A stretch of DNA of 64,000 nucleotides, from positions 183,945,548-184,009,547 of the forward strand of contig NC_064618.1 in assembly GCF_023898315.1 (NCBI RefSeq). The letters run 5' to 3'. Positions 44,451 to 57,559 of this stretch are shown here, in pieces. The DNA comes from Schistocerca nitens. Taxonomy: Eukaryota; Arthropoda; Insecta; Orthoptera; Acrididae. Under the pieces are notes generated by a model, which was given only the letters and a program-made list of their open reading frames with translations, was not told where the DNA came from and did not search any database. A program made the translations under genes and the position numbers. Within the stretch, counting starts at the first letter, position 1; each line of letters begins with the position of its first letter.

Positions 44451-46859
44451 CATGCTTTTGTTGCTTTTTATGCGGTTTTTAGTCTCAGGAGAGATATAAA
44501 TCGATTTTTTTCCTTCCGATGTGGTCCAATCTTGCCGCGGTGGATGGGCTCACAGCAAATAGTACCACAACTTTTGACTGCCGAATTTGTGCAGCCATAC
44601 ACATTGAACAATACGGATGTTGTAATGTACAAAACCAACCATACCTTCGTATTGCGATTCACCTGTGATTTGTACCCGACAACATTTATGGTAAGACGCC
44701 CGCATTGTGATCAGTTGCTACATTTTTTTTTGTTCCATGACGTTTACGTCTCCGAGAATAATATGCTGTTAAAATTCTACGGCATTCTGAGCAGTGGTTC
44801 TCTTTCTAAAGCGTCTTGATACGGGAACATTAATTATGAACACCGGCCATATTTTGTGAAGTAGTATTTCATCGATCATCCATCTCCACATATTTAAAAA
44901 TTAGTAATATCACAAGAATGTTGCACTTTAAAATCCGATATCGTAAAATATATACTAGCCCGTGTCACCTCCGATGCCAACACAATTTATTCAGTGCTTA
45001 CTTCCGAGACACATCTCCATCAGTATTCACTTGGGAACCTCTCTAGAGAGTGATGGAAATGCAGTTTCTGTGTTACGTAAATTCCTGTCCATAACATTCT
45101 CGTCAATTTTATCAGTATATTCTGAAACAACGCTTTTATTGTTGCTTCACTCACTCGGTGAACATGAACCGAAAAGAATATCAATTTCGGTGCGTTCTTG
45201 GATCTGATGCATAGTGCAGTCTCTTGCTTAAAACGTGAGTTTCGATTTGAAAGTATGTATTATCAGATAAGATACATGTACGTCTGGCTACGTTCGGACA
45301 ATTATCAAACTTATTGTACAAAACAGCAGTTCTAGGAATGCCATCATTAGAATCAGTCCTTGTAAGGACACTCTAATACGATGAACGAATTCTCAGTTTT
45401 TGAGTACGATGTAGAAAATTAAATAATTTGCGTCATAAACCAACAATTTACATATATCATATTCCGTGTTCGTCTATACCAGCATTTTGCCGGTCTAAAC
45501 GTCTACGAAACCGGTTTGGACATTTAGGTCAACTACCGTATACTGCACGTTTGCTACTGCAGTTCGTGCACTGAAAATTTTCTTACCATCTCCGTTCTAG
45601 GATCCTAGATGGTACTGTATCATGTGTAATGTTGCTTATATACTTAGGCATTTCTCAAAAAATGTAATCTTCTTTTGCAGTCCAGCTAAGAGTTTTAGGG
45701 CATTGCAGTTGAGGTCAAAAACCTTTTTACTTCGTAATACCAAGCAATGGAAGTACAGCGCAGGATATATTTCCATATTACGTACGGAATACACAGATGT
45801 GAAGAGATATGAAAAATACCTCCAATTATAACTTTTCAACTCTATTTAGAGTGTAAATTGGGTGCTTTTCTTGGTTAAAATATTTTTCGGTCATTACTGA
45901 CAAGAAGCGTCTGGAATGTCTCATAAAACAGAAAAAATTTTTTGTGGTCAGTTGCCTTACGGTGAGAAAACGCAGGCATTAACAAAACTTAGAAACCAGT
46001 TTACTGAAACCATCGCAAGGAGAAATAGTTAGTTATTTCTTAAGGTATGATCTAATAACCCTGTGAATTTGTAGAGGAGTAGGACGAGAATCAACAGGAG
46101 TGGACAAAAATTTGAATTGGTAGTAGACGCTCATAGTAGTCGACAATGGTGATTGTATAGAGTTGAACAATTAGGAAATGTGGAAATCAGTAAAGAATTC
46201 TACTAATCCACCGAAATTACTTATAAGACTACTGATGAATGCCAGATACAAAGGTACTGGAATTCAGTTTAAGAAAAGGAAAACTATCAGCTCTTCAAGA
46301 AAAAAAGGTTAACTATGAAAACTTCAGGGTAAGCTAACGTGCTGGGATAGTACCTGCAAAGGAAAGTATAGAATACGCAGAATATTCTTCCAAAAATCTG
46401 TAGTGGTACTACTGCCTGGCCCCTGTCGTAGACTCAGGAATGGTGTGGAATTTTCTGAGAAACGATCACACCATGAAAGTTTAATCAAACTACTATCCTG
46501 AAATGTTTTTTTTGTGTGTAAGTGATGTGTTTGGTAATGCATGTTATTTGTAAAAAAATAAGCCTGTTACAGTCAACATAATGTTCTCCATGTATTCGTG
46601 TCGTGATCTAGATGTATACTTGAGAATGAAGGCATCCATCATTCGGCATAATATGAAAATTTGATACACTGGAGAAACTAAGTTTTGCAGTTAATTCAAA
46701 AATTATCATTCACCAACAACGACACTCCTTTAGAAGGTAAGGGCTTTCAAAATTATCCTATTTCAGCTTAAGTGACAACATTCTTTGCTAATATTTGAAC
46801 GCATGCATTTGTTTCACACCCTTGACAACTTTCACTCCCTTGTCTGTGAGGCATTAAAT
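44451..46859. other. No recognised feature
   Basis: AT-rich sequence; open frames of 60-95 codons without domains. No repeat that I can classify. Confidence 0.5.
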
Positions 46860-48360
46860 GTTAGGTTGAGAACAGTAGTTATTTCACAGATTTAAGAAAA
46901 TCATTTGACTGCGTGAGCCTTGCGTATTTGCTAAAAAGTTGGAACGTTGTGGCATTAAGGGAAACACTCAACAACGATTCACTCAATATCTGTAAAATAC
47001 GTGGTGTCACAAACACAGAAGAAAATTGAATCTGTTCTGCATCCATTATTTTTCTTGATATGTGTAGCAATGGCCTGCCACTAAACATGAGATATGATAC
47101 AAAAATTTTTCTCTTTGCAGATGACACAAGTGTTATGAAAGACGTGGAACCGAACTAAAATGATGTAACTAACTGGGTATCCAGTACATCCACATGTTCA
47201 TCTACACATACATGATTAATCTGGAATTCACAATTAAATGAAATTCACAATTAAGAGCCCAACAGTGGGTACACATAATTACCTTCGGACTATATTTCTT
47301 TTACGTTCCACTCTCACGGACACTTACATCTTTTGTGCAAGTTCTGATTGCTCTTATTTTATTATGATGATAATTGTCCCCCACACATGTGGATGCCAAC
47401 AAAATATTTTCACACTCTGAGCAGAAAGCAGGTGATTGAAATTTCCTGAGGTGATCCTCCCGCAACTAGAAACGCCTTTGTTTTAATGACTGCCACCCAA
47501 GTCGTGTATGATATCCGTGGCACAAAACGAATCTGTCTTATTCGTAATTGTAATCCCTAAGTATTCAACTGAATTTACAGCCTGTAGTTTGTGTGACAGA
47601 TATTTAGCGGATTCCTTTTGGTACTAATACCGATGACTTCACACTTTTCATTATTTAGAGCCGGTTGCTATTTTTTGCACCATACAAATATCTTGTCTAA
47701 ATCATTTTGTTATTTGTTTTGATCATCTAATGACTTTATAAGAATGTAAATGACAGTATCGTTCGCAAACAATCTTAGTGTGCTACTCAGATTGTCTTCT
47801 CAGTCGTTTATGTAGATCAGGAACAGCTGAGGACTTATAACACTTACTTGTGCAAAGACAGATATTACATCTGTTTTAATTAATGACTTCTCGTCACTTG
47901 CAGGAACATCAGCCCGTCTCTTTCAGAGAATAGGTTAACGCTGAACTGTAACAATTCTTGAAAAATTGGAATCTTATCTCTGAAGGTGGTCAGTAGTCAG
48001 TGAAGTCCCTCATTTTAAATATTTGGGACCAAGGGTAGATGTAAGGCTTTCTGTGAAGTATCATGTTCAGCATCTCGTGCACAAAGCGAATGCTGGTACC
48101 GTAACTATAAGTATTATTTCTATTGTCTCTGACACTGAAACCCAGGGCTTGTTTACTTCCTTACACTCTTATTATCTCGTATGGTGCTACATTTTGGAGC
48201 AATCTGGTGCACTGATAAGGAACGTTTTCGATCCAGAAAAGGTCTGCAAGACTGAACTGCTGTGTCACAACACGAATTTCATACATCCCTTTGATCACTT
48301 GTCTCTAAATTGTAACACTGGCGTAGGTGGACGTACATTCTATCACGGTATCTGTTGCGG
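46860..48360 (+). mobile_element. Decayed Jockey-like LINE, plus strand
   Basis: Reverse transcriptase remnants in order are FTDLRKSFDCVSLAYLL near 46885 (motif A), a motif-B remnant near 47008-47090, KIFLFADDTSVM near 47102-47140 (motif C), then after an insertion LKYLGPRVDVRLSVKYHVQHLVHKA near 48015-48090 and ISYGATFWSN near 48175-48205, with QK-A-type sequence near 48235. The order fits a Jockey-like element split by a minus-strand CR1-like piece. Stops and shifts are frequent. Confidence 0.65.
47190..47945 (-). mobile_element. Decayed 3' fragment of a second CR1-like LINE
   Basis: On the minus strand there are remnants of the palm and thumb region, such as sequence for LFANDTVI-type FADD (near 47755-47775), a block equivalent to KYLGVTI (near 47545-47570), and a 3' untranslated part. 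The left end contains GTTCATCTACACATACATGA, a variant of the CR1-like 3' tail. It differs in sequence from the 22551-27329 family. It appears inserted in the Jockey-like copy, since motifs before and after it belong to the plus strand. Confidence 0.55.
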
Positions 48361-48424
48361 ACAATACTGACTCGTACAGCCGAAACTGCACCATTCATTC
48401 AGTTGACGACTGAAGGGGAAACGG

Positions 48425-50760
48425 ATCTACGTCTACATCTACATTATACTGCAAGATACCTAACGATATGTAGCTGAGGGTACTTCTGGTATCACTAACT
48501 GATTCCTCCTTCTCTGTTCCACTCGCCAACGGCGGATGGGAAGAATTATTGTCGTAAAGCCTGTTCATTGGCTCCAGTTTCTCGAGTTTTCTCGTCGTAG
48601 TCATTTCGTGATATGTTTGAGGGAAGAAGTAATATGTTACCCGACTCTTCCTGGAAAGTGCTCATTCGATATTTCGATAGTAAACCTCTACGTGAAGCAC
48701 AAAGCCTGTCTTCGAACATCTGCCATGTGTTTGTTGAGCATCTTTGTAACGCTCTCGCGCAGGCTAAGCGATCCCGTGACGAACAGCGTCACCCTACGCT
48801 GGACCTTCTGTTGCGTCATACCTGCCTAGTAACAGTCCTATACTGATGAACAAGCGCCTTGGGGCACTCCCTTTGTGGATGAGTTACATTTTCTTAAGAT
48901 TATTCTTATGAGTTTCAGTCTGGCACCTGCTTTTCCTATAATATGTTTCACGTGGTCAACCTCTTACGGTCGCTCTGGAGAGTTACTTCTAGGTATTTCA
49001 CGGTAGTTACTGTTTCCAGCAGTTTGTCATCAGTAATGTAGTTGTGCATCCGTGTTCTATATGTTACATTTATTTACGTTCACAGTTAGTTGCCAGAGCC
49101 TCCAACATTATTCAATCATCTACAGGCTATTCTACAAATGTATACTGTCTTATGCTGTTGCTGCTTCCCTACAGACAAACACATTCTCTGTGAACAGTCT
49201 GAAAGAGATTCTGACACATTCTACTAGATCTTTGCATACACTGTTAACAGTAACAGTCCTATCGAACATCCTGTGAGTACTACGGAAATCAGCTTCACAT
49301 CTGACGAGCGACGTGTTGTGTTCTACGTTGAATCCAGTCACAAATCTTGTCTGATACTTGATAAGCTCCTATTTTCTTTCACTAAACGGGACTACGAGAC
49401 AGTGTTAAATGCTTTCCCGAGGTCAACAAACACAGCATCTACCCATGCGCCGTTGTCTACAGCGCTACTGAACACATGGAGTATTTGGGAACTGTAGCAC
49501 AGAGGGCTAATAGTCAACATCGGTTTATTGGAGGAATTTTAGGAAAGTGTGGTTCATCTCTAAAGGAGACCACAAATAGAATAGTAGTGCGACCCATTCC
49601 TAAGTACTGTTCACCAGGTCGGATTAAATGCATATGTCGAAGCAATTCAGAATCGGGCTGCTAGATTTGTTACTGGTAGGTTCGTACAATTCGGAAGTAT
49701 TACGTAGATGCTTCTGGGACTCATATGGGAACCCAATGGATGGAAGGCGACGTACTTTACGAGGAGAACTATTAAGAAAATTTAGACAACCGGCAAATGA
49801 CGCTGACTATGGAACAGTTCTACTGTCGCCAACACACATTTCGCGTAAAGTCCATGAAGATAAGATTAGAGAGATTAGGACTCATACGGAGGCTTGCAGA
49901 CAGTCGCTTTTCCCTCGCTCAAGTTGCGGGTGGAACAGAAAAAGAAGTGACTTGTAGTAGTAAATGGTACCCTCCTCCAAGCACCATGTTCTGGCTTGCG
50001 GAGTATGTAAGTAGATGTAGGTGGAGGAACAGAGCGAGCTGAGTTTCGAAAGATCTCTGTTTGCGAGATTCATGTTGACGTTTATAGTGGAGATTTTCGT
50101 TCTCCAACTACATCATAATTCATACGTGTTCCATAATTCCACAAGAGATTGACGTTAACGATATGGGCCTGAAATTAAGTGCATCCGTCCCACGACCTTA
50201 CTTGACGGGTTATGACTTGTGCTTTCTTTCCAGTCGCTAGGTGCCCTTGTTTGTTCCAGCGATCTATGATAAACTGCTGCTAGATGAGGAGCCAGTTCTT
50301 TCGCATAATATATGTAGAATCTTCTAGATATCCCGTCTGGTCCTGAGGCCTTTCCACTACTAAGTGACTGTAGTTGCTTTTCTATTCCACGATAGGTTAT
50401 CTCATTATCTGCCATTTTGATTTTCGCACGATGGCTGAAACGATGGACCGTGTTGCGGTCTTCCGCGGTGAAACGATTTCAGTATTTTTATTTTCTCTTT
50501 GTCATCTTCCGTTTCAGTGCCTGTGATTTCACTGAATGAATGAAAAGAAAATTTCTAAACGCTCACTGTTTTTACGTAAAACGGAAACCTCTTGGAGTCT
50601 TAACTCAAACTTTTACCTCCAAAGCCACTAAGCGCTTTCCTTATTGCTCTCCTGTCGCTCATTTTCGCCTCGTTCAGCTTTTATTGGTCAGCTAAGTTTT
50701 GATTTTTCTTGAATCTGTGATTACCCTATCTTTGTTAACATTTCCTTGACATTGTACAGA
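48425..50760 (-). mobile_element. Decayed copy of the CR1-group LINE
   Basis: This is colinear with the 3' half of the 22551-27329 LINE, starting with the same TACATCTACAT tail at 48432-48446. Matching landmarks are the 3' block at 48470-48830, the polymerase region at 49000-49490, and GIEKQLQSLSSGKASGPDGISRRFYIYYAKELAPHLAAVYHRSLEQ at 50270-50400. It is interrupted at about 49490-50015 by a plus-strand LINE fragment. Divergence is large, so this copy is far older than the one at 22551. Confidence 0.8.
49490..50015 (+). mobile_element. LINE 3' fragment inserted in reverse orientation
   Basis: The plus strand contains a CR1-type 3' end: YVEAIQNRAARFVTG near 49632-49680, then TRRTIKKI and THISRKVHEDKIREIRTHTEACRQSLFPRSSCGWNRKRSDL (49830-49957), which parallels ILRNDHNEKIREIRANTETYKQSFFPRTIREWNREGGSD at 22650-22760. 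It ends near AAGTAGATGTAGGTGGA. A possible short target duplication GGAAC lies on both sides. It is inserted in the older minus-strand copy of the same broad family. Confidence 0.72.
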
Positions 50761-50795
50761 GGAATGACCACTTTTCAGCAGATTTCATTTTCAGT

Positions 50796-51204
50796 AGGCT
50801 TCCACCAAAACATTTAAAAAATAATATTAAAGAGGGATAAATGCAGATTAAAAAGTTTCCTTGTGGCGCTCTTATAATCAGAAATTCCTTGTAGTAGGTG
50901 ACAACTTGTCTTTGCTATGTGTTCGTTCAATAAGTCACTTTTTTAGTGTTTATTAATTCCTTATGTCTTTCGTTTATAAATTTTCGCATGGTTCCATTTC
51001 AGAAGGCTTCCACCAAAACATTTAAGAAATAATAATAAAGAGGGATAAATGCAGATTAAAAAGTTTCCTTGTGGCGCTCTTATAATCAGAAATTCCTTGT
51101 AGTAGGTGACAACTTGTCTCTGCTATGTGTTCGTTCAATAAGTCACTTTTTTAGTGTTTATTAATTCCTTATGTCTTTCGTTTATGAATTTTCGCATGGT
51201 TCCA
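50796..51204. repeat. 208-bp tandem duplication
   Basis: The unit AGGCTTCCACCAAAACATTT to CGCATGGTTCCA occurs at 50796-51003 and again at 51004-51204. I count about five base differences, so identity is roughly 97-98% and the duplication is recent compared with the surrounding LINE remnants. No gene is contained. Confidence 0.92.
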
Positions 51205-51631
51205 CGGAACTAGGTAAATAAACGGATAAACTTTGATTATTTATCCATTGACGGGAGTAACGAACTATAGTTCCATCCTGTCTGAGACGTAATCAGTGTA
51301 TACCTGTAATTAATAAGAATGTTTTCTTTGTGTGTCGTAGGAATCATTTCAGTAATAGTCCCTACTGCCTGTGCTTCGACCCACAACCAATTAAAAGCGA
51401 GTTGTAATATACACAATTTCAGTTGGGGAGGTGAGCATTGCTGTACGGATTCCGGAAGACCATGTCGTCAGCATAAGCAGGGACCAAAAAATGACGCAGC
51501 AGTGATTTCCATTAGCATGTAACTCATATGCATCTATAACTTATTTATAAATTAGCACTGATACTATTAAGGTCTTTATTTAATTTATCTTGATATATAA
51601 AGTATTATACATTGTTTGCTAATAGCTTTCC
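51205..51631. other. Otherwise unassigned sequence
   Basis: Apart from the weak peptide frame at 51319-51522, nothing is recognised here. Confidence 0.4.
51319..51522 (+). CDS. Hypothetical small secreted Cys-rich peptide (weak)
   Basis: This 67-codon frame begins MFSLCVVGIISVIVPTACAS, which looks like a signal peptide with a hydrophobic core and a small-residue cleavage site after TACA. The remainder has four cysteines (SCNIHNF, EHCCTD, RPCRQ) and is polar. I do not recognise the family. Alternatively, the sequence ending GTGTGTCGTAG at 51331-51341 resembles a 3' splice site, so this could be a coding exon whose start lies elsewhere. It could also be chance: no homologue was checked and no promoter or second exon was identified. 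Confidence 0.2.
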   Translation: MFSLCVVGIISVIVPTACASTHNQLKASCNIHNFSWGGEHCCTDSGRPCRQHKQGPKNDAAVISISM

Positions 51632-51644
51632 TTGCTGATTAGTT

Positions 51645-51835
51645 GCCGGTCGCGGTGGTCTCGCGGTTCTAGGCGCGCAGTCCGGAACCGTGCGACTGCT
51701 ACGGTCGCAGGTTCGAATCCTGCCTCGGGCATGGATGTGTGTGATGTCCTTAGGTTAGTTAGGTTTAAGTAGTTCTAAGTTCTAGGGGACTGATGACCAC
51801 AGCAGTTGAGTCCCATAGTGCTCAGAGCCATTTTT
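51645..51835 (+). mobile_element. tRNA-headed SINE
   Basis: 191 bp. The duplicated target TTGCTGATTAGTT is at 51632-51644 and 51836-51848. B box GGTTCGAATCC and the body (TAGTTCTAAGTTCTAGGGGA) are intact; the A-box region (GGTCTCGCGGTTCTAGGCGC) differs from the 30184 copy, marking a subfamily. Confidence 0.9.
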
Positions 51836-51848
51836 TTGCTGATTAGTT

Positions 51849-54631
51849 TCATCGTTCGCTGGTTAACTAATAGAAGTAACTCTTCAGCACTTGATAACTG
51901 CGTTACTACGACCACTGGAGCCAGGAGCTGTTTATTAATTGCTCTGATCGAAAACTAAGGGTAAGGCAGTACAAAAATGTGAAGAGACAACTACGCAGTG
52001 CCTACGGAAGCTACTCCTTTCCGGTAGCTGTTACCAAAGTACCACAAAAGACTGTTTGGAATTTCATATGACGTAAATTGGAATGTGTCCTGCGCTTTTA
52101 CGAAGTATTTTCTGAAGTTGAGCAATATAAATGGAAATACGTTGCATCGATTTATCGGTTTGGGAACTTACCGCCTGTCAGCAGACTTTCTATACAGAAG
52201 TTAGTAACGAAAAATACAAAACACTCAATTATTCCATGGGATTTAATTCTCTGTTCAATGACGTTCTTAAAATAAAGTTTCCCGTTTTCCACGAGCTATA
52301 ATTACGTTTTTTATTTGTCACTGGAGATCAAGGAAGGAATTAGGAAATAATCTCAGTAGCTCGTTTCCAGTTGAGTTTTCCCTACTGGTATAAGTACATC
52401 AGTAAGAAATATAGGAGGGTTGTGAAGGGGGTCGATGTTTTTGCAACACTCACGTTTCACTGTTTGATGCATATCGTAAGTTTTGTACACTTACCTGAAT
52501 TTCTTTTAACTTTACGCTTGGAGCATCGTTAAAAACTGATGACACTACTCCTTCCATTAGTCTGATTCCAAATTTAATTAGCCAGTATCAAAACCGCTAG
52601 GATACAAAGGTCTCCGTCGTAGCATTATGTGGTCCCTAACCCTGAAATTCATCTTGCAGGCATGGGTACAAGAATTTCCCCGTTGTTCGTCAACAAGAGA
52701 ACCGTAATTTTTGTTGACGGTTACGCACAGAGAAATTACTAAATTGGTAATATTGACAGTGGCAGAAAAACTTGTCACATAATTTATGATATGGATATAT
52801 AATCATAAATAAAGAAGTAAGAAGGCAACGAGTTACGTGGCCGAAATAGTGTACCAGAGCGACACAAACATCAGCCAGTAGACCCGATTACTTCACATTT
52901 CAAGATTTCGCCGGGAAAACCTGAAGAGTTACATCAGAAATAAAGAGACTTAAGTGGAAGTCTATTCGCATCTGCTAGGTAATTGAATCACTCCTTGGTT
53001 CTAGCGTACATTTCAGTGAACTGATCCTGTAAAATACTGACCAAGTATTTACCATTCTATAATGAAATTTTCTGACTGAATTCACCACAATAAAGAGATA
53101 GTAGCTCGTAAGACGCTTCCAAGTGGTGACCACCTGTAATATGATCGTTACGTTGGTTTCTGTGTAATGACACCATGTTTTGTGACTCTCACATGTGGTC
53201 TAAGCCTATAGACGAGCATGTGTGGACAGAGCATCCAATACCGAAAATCGAGAAGAGAGGCAAACGTAGCTTCTTTTCTAGGGAGATCTCTATTATACAG
53301 CTGTTGGTGTACTATAATACTGCATACCCTGTAGATTTGAGAGCATGAGTTTATTAAACTTAGAAATGCTAGTAAGTACTTTTAGGGACCTCGAACTCAT
53401 TAAGCCAAAGCGACACACATACCTACCTGCCTTGTAGCACTACAGCGTGTTCCTGAGACTTGTGTACTATTGGGGCATCAGTCAGCTAGAACAGATCTCT
53501 TGTATCGAATCGTCTGTGGATAGTATTATCTAATGGAAAGATTGAACGGTGCTCCAATACAGAGGATGGAGGCTGGAATAGCAGTGCGGCAGCATTTTGT
53601 CGTTTGAGATAACATGTAATAATTGAGTGATTATAACCGAAACAGAGTTTGTAACTTCTTGGGTTATTCAATGGCGTTGTGGAGCGTAACTAAAAAGGTC
53701 TGAAATCCGCCTTTGTAGCTAACTTCGGCAGTAGTACGTCGTGATTCCCCTGTTTCTTATCAGCCAACATTTATCAGTAGCCGGGCTTGTTACAATAATG
53801 ATATGATACTAGAATAATAGGAAATGTTGTTAAACTATGCTCCACAGGCATGTGATGATGAATGACGTCTTGTGGTGCGTTATTAAGGGCTTCCGCTTTC
53901 GAATAACATTTTATTTCTAGACTAGTTGTAGCTGCAGTCAAACAATGCAGACTTAACTACACCTCAGAATGTACTGCACTTAAACGGCTTTAAACTTTAC
54001 TAGGGACATATTACTGATCGCAGCAATTTGTTCTGCGTCTCATAGTAATTGCAACTTCCGGACTGAAGAACAGTCCGTTTCTGTATGATTGTTAGCCATT
54101 TTCACTGCAGTGGGCATGAAGATAATGTAACCGTTCTTTTTACAGTAGGTTCTTATTGTTCAAAAACATTTGATGTGCTCCTCCTTTTCCTCATAAAAGG
54201 TAGCATTAAAAATGTGACGTGCCTGAAATTGCGTACAAAATCAAGTTTTATTTTATTGAACCCAACATTGCCGATTGGTTACAGTTTCATGGAATAATTG
54301 TTTCTTTATTCAGACGAGTGCAGAACTGTGTTGTTAGAAATGCAGTGAAAATTTTGTCAGTAGGCGAAATTTGGAATGAAACATGATTACTGTAAGTAGA
54401 ATAAAATAGGGAGTTATGTTTCGCTAGACCGTTATACTCCACGATGACGCAATTTTTATGGTGAGATACACTACTGAAAATCAAAAATAATTAGAGTACC
54501 GTTAGTTAGTTGCCATATGACCAAGTGATCAGAGTCAGCATCAGTAAATCGTGGACGGATTGTGCATCGTAAGTTGGAAGAGGAGACTACGTTGATTTCC
54601 TTGGTCTTTCGACTAGAAAATGAAAACGAAG
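51849..54631. other. No recognised feature
   Basis: About 2.8 kb of AT-rich sequence. Open frames up to 70 codons, none with a recognisable domain. Confidence 0.5.
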
Positions 54632-54646
54632 AAGTGTCGGTAATCA

Positions 54647-54847
54647 AAAATGGTTCAAATGGCTCTGAGCACTATGCGACTCAACTTCTGAGGTCATCAG
54701 TCGCCTAGAACTTAGAACTAATTAAACCTAACTAACCTAAGGACATCACACACATCCATGCCCGAGGCAGGATTCGAACCTGCGACCGTAGCGGTCACGC
54801 GGTTCCAGACTGAAGCGCCTTTAACCGCACGGCCACACCGGCCGGCC
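54647..54847 (-). mobile_element. tRNA-headed SINE
   Basis: About 200 bp with the head right. The 15-bp duplicated target AAGTGTCGGTAATCA is at 54632-54646 and 54848-54862. The B box is intact. Sequence is close to the 2141-2335 copy. Confidence 0.9.
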
Positions 54848-54862
54848 AAGTGTCGGTAATCA

Positions 54863-56019
54863 TGCACGACAAGGCTCAATTCCTTTTTAAAATATTCTGT
54901 GAGGATGATTCACTGTATTCGGCGTCATTTCCCTGCACGTCATTTGCATACTTTCTATGTGTTATGGAGGTGTGGCACGATGATTCCATTGCTCGCAGCA
55001 CTGTTTTGTTTCTGAATCGTAAAGGTGAGCCTATGATTCCTGGTTTGTGTAATATTAAGCCACGGTACTATCTGAATCTCGGATAACTATCCCTGGATTC
55101 TATTGCACCAAGGAACCATCAAAATGAATGTTCAGATCTGCTTGCAAAGGACACATTATTGAACAAACATTTACTGTAGTTGTTCCAATTTCTACGGACC
55201 CGTATAGGTCTTTCAGCTTGACGTTAAGGAATATAATGCATGGAAAGAAGAGCGGAAAGAATTATAACGACAGTGAAACCGCATGTGCTTAGTTTGTAAC
55301 CCTCCCTATCCCCCTACCCGGAAGACTGTCGTTTATGGATAGTAGAGACGCCTTTCAAATACTGAAATTTTCCCAGTCATCACTGTAGAGTAAGTATGAG
55401 AGATTCACCAATTCGTTGGTGCGATCAAAAGTCAGAAGGTAATTTGTACCCAATATTCATTGTCTTAGAGTGACAGTCGTATCAAAAACAACATTGGACG
55501 AGATGATAATCAAGTTGCAAGTTCTCCATCAGTGTCACAACAATTCTTGCTTCAGAAAGTGCAATAACTTATAGATCATTATGAATTTCTCAACAGGTTG
55601 TACATTTGATTAATTATTCTTCATATCAAGGAAAGCATTATGAAACACGAATATATTCCAACAATAGCACTTCATATAATAACAGTGCAACTATACTATA
55701 GTTTACCTTTCTTTTATCAATAATATAATCTCTCATAAATGTCTTTGCTGTATGGGACCATGATGTGTTATTATAATATTTTATCTGTGATATGTATATT
55801 TGTCCACGAATTTGTGTTAATCACGAGACGTATCATTCTTGTAATGTGCTGCTGTCAGTGCTATATGTACACATAAAAAATGAGATAGTAGTCTAATTAC
55901 TGTAACGGTAGATATTCCATGTTGACAGTGCTGACATATAATGATAAATACATGAGCGCCCCTCGGCCAGTTATTTGTCACGTGCCTTCATATAGTTGCC
56001 AAAATACTTAGTAGTTTAA
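54863..56019. other. No recognised feature
   Basis: AT-rich sequence with one 78-codon open frame (54850-55086, starting in the SINE target) that shows no domain. Confidence 0.5.
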
Positions 56020-57559
56020 ATATGTGTTGAGCCGTGCAGCAGCTCACGTTGGTGATGATGGTAGGTTTCCGCCCTTTGTTGGAGGCCAGACCGTATCGTT
56101 TAGCTGGCATGGTTGACGCTGTTTGTCTTCTTTTCGTTTTGACTGGTGCCACTCGTTTCACAGTCATTGCCTGTCGTCTAGTGGCAGCAGCGGTGGTTAC
56201 CGATATGTGGTAACTGTTGCCCTATCTTTGGGGCAACGTCGTTGTTTTTCCGTGTCGTGTGAGTGTGGCAGTTCGGTTGGGGACTCAGGAGGAACCAGTC
56301 CCGCGCAGTGCGAATAAACACGCCGGGACCACTGCCTGATGGAAGGGCTGTGGTCACGAGAGTGCACGACCTCGTCGTAAACCGGATTCTGTAGGCTATA
56401 AAATGAGTGCATTTCAATCCAAGTAGAGAGAGAGACCTCCACCATTGTGATATCTCGCGATTCTCCAGTGACTTGGGTTCGTGTTGCTGCTCGTAGTGTC
56501 ACCGAGGCGAAGAGCAGCGAGTGGAGCGCTTGGGGAAGGCGGATCTGATTAGCTTTCCTCGACTTCTTATTACTATACACTGCTTTCAGCTTGTTACAAT
56601 TTGTTAAGTTCAACGATCGATTTTTTTTCTGCCGCTAACGCCCCAGTTACCTACCCTGGGGGTTGGTGTATGTAACGGCAGTGTACTTTCCTCGCCTTGC
56701 CGCTGCTGTCCGCTAAGGCATATAGTTTTGACAGCTTTGTTGATTGTAGGCCGGTTGGTGATTTTTTTCTACCTTGATGGTAGTGATTCCTTTCTCGTTC
56801 CAGGCGTTCTAAACGCTATATTCTCGGGGCGTAGTGCAGACGGCCAGTTCCGACTTTGACATATTGTTCCATCGTTGTATTTGGTTTGTCGGACGTTACG
56901 TAGCTTCAACAAGTTATCATTAGTCATTCGTTGGACTGCCACTACTCTGAGTTACCATCTTGTGAAGAGATTTCAACTCTTGGCTCCTTATCTCATCACT
57001 CGCGAAAGTTTTTGTTGGCTGACCTACTCAGAGGTCGATTTCTGGTGCACCGTTTGGATTATTTGTTTTATTTTTTCCTTTTTTTTCTTTTTTTTAAATT
57101 AACTTTAGATATTCTATTTGCTGCTTTGAAAAAAGTTTCCAATTTTTGAAAATATTATTGCGTCTAAGCCCTTCAGTCGTTATCACAGTGGCTTTGTATC
57201 TGTATTTTATGGTGATTTGGTAAATTGTAACGCACTCAAAGAACTATTATTTACACAGTTTTTTAGTTCTTGTTTAATAACGTGTGGTATTTTTTATTTA
57301 TTGTTGAGTCTGGAATTACTGTTTAAAAAAAAAATGTGTGTAACTGAAAAAGGCAACCAATAGTAACTGATTACGACCCTGTCCACAATCATAATCGAAT
57401 CCTGCCTATCTTTTTAAACCGGGTTTCAAATGTTAGCAGAGCGTGGTTACAATTGAAATATCGCCATTTCAGTTACTGGTGGTTTTTATTTATTAATCTC
57501 TCTTAGCGATTTACGATATCTGCCTTCGGTACTGTGTTCTGTTTTAGGTGATCAACTCT

